Positions 63,421-64,000 of a stretch of 64,000 nt of DNA are shown in pieces. Below the pieces are notes generated by a model. The model saw only the letters and a list, made by a program, of their open reading frames with translations. It was not told the DNA's origin and searched no databases. Source of the DNA: Tolypeutes matacus (lineage: Eukaryota; Chordata; Mammalia; Cingulata; Chlamyphoridae); assembly GCA_026826555.1 (NCBI GenBank), contig JAKSZT010054565.1, positions 8,501,820-8,565,819 of the forward strand, in the 5' to 3' direction. How positions within the stretch are numbered: position 1 is the stretch's first letter; every line of letters begins with the position of its first letter. Both the position numbers and the translations under genes were made by a program.

Positions 63421-64000
63421 TGCCTCATCCTTTCCAAAGGATAAACTTAGGAGAAGGGGAAAGTAACAGCCCTATTGGGCTGTTCATAAAGAAACGTTCA
63501 AACAACCTTCCTGTTTTTAACCCTACCTTCACCTCCATTTCCTGGCATAACTGATGTAGTTCTTAGCTTTCACAAAAGGTGCTCACAAATTTAGGTTTCA
63601 CAAGTCTGCTAAGGTATTTTCAAGTTTCCAGAATTTTGTTGCTATTGTTTCTTCTCCCATTCTTTGCCCTTGTGGGACTCTTTGCCCTTTAAAAAAAATC
63701 CCTTTATTGTCATTTTACTAGGATTTGGGAAGGGTGCAGAGCTAGATGTTTATTCAATCCACCTTCTTTAACTTGAAATCTATATCCATTCAGTAACTTC
63801 ATTAATAAGATATTCAGAACTGTCCAACGTATTTTAATAAATCAAAATGTCATTCCTACTTCATAATGACCAGAATAATCTGACCCCCACATATAAAACA
63901 AAGACTTTCTTAGAACAACCCAAGAATGATAAAGTTTAATGATTAGTTTTTATGATTTTATTAATATGTTATTTTATAGGTGTCTAACAAGTTTTCCTTT
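63421..64000. other. no gene recognised to the right edge
   Basis: AT-rich sequence without named repeats or exons. Confidence 0.4.

Overview
The window is mammalian genomic DNA, almost certainly from an armadillo (Dasypus, Xenarthra). It carries about twenty copies of a tRNA-derived SINE whose head has Pol III A-box-like (TGGCTCAA, TAGCTCAGTGG) and B-box-like (GGTTCGGTTCCC, GGTTCAATCCC) sequence. Several are dimers or trimers of one unit. This is the DAS family known from armadillo. Around them lie many L1 LINEs of several ages and mammal-wide MIR and L2 fossils. No bacterial or viral genome features, tRNA/rRNA genes or CRISPR arrays were seen.

Layout. 0-11.7 kb: L1 3' ends, a SINE trimer, a truncated young L1, a HAL1-like fossil (5.3-6.6 kb), then GC-richer, repeat-poor DNA with a CpG cluster and a cluster of GATA-type sites (7.55-7.83 kb), and several MIRs. 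11.7-25.1 kb: two near full-length L1s in the same orientation, L1-C (young) and L1-D (older). L1-D sits inside an older L1 3'UTR. 25-31 kb: low-repeat DNA, MIRs, SINEs and an ORF2-less L1. 31-37.5 kb: nested old L1 3'UTRs and dispersed repeats on both strands. 37.5-40.1 kb and 45.8-46.7 kb: three copies of a composite retroposon (segment A, DAS dimer, segment B, poly-A), two of them on either side of a degraded retroviral gag-pro remnant. 41.2-45.3 kb: an old L1 ORF2 with nested SINEs. 49.3-55.4 kb: an internally deleted L1 interrupted by a second young L1 (L1-I) that has lost its 3' end. 57-60 kb: AT-rich, repeat-poor DNA containing the only convincing host exon, a minus-strand terminal coding exon (59627-59745) with a long possible 3'UTR. 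60-64 kb: old minus-strand L1 and HAL1-like remains.

What works together here is the retrotransposon ecosystem. L1 would supply the machinery that moves the SINEs and the composite retroposon, which is supported by poly-A tails and target-site duplications (TSDs) of 8-17 bp read directly at many insertions. All L1 ORFs have stops, frameshifts or insertions, so none of these copies is autonomous now. The most notable points are: a 2-nt deletion in ORF2 shared by two independent young L1 copies, which splits off the C-terminal cysteine domain as a separate ATG-initiated frame; a 189-bp duplication in one L1 5'UTR; the A-DAS-B composite retroposon; a perfect GATA inverted repeat; and an unrecognised host 3' exon.
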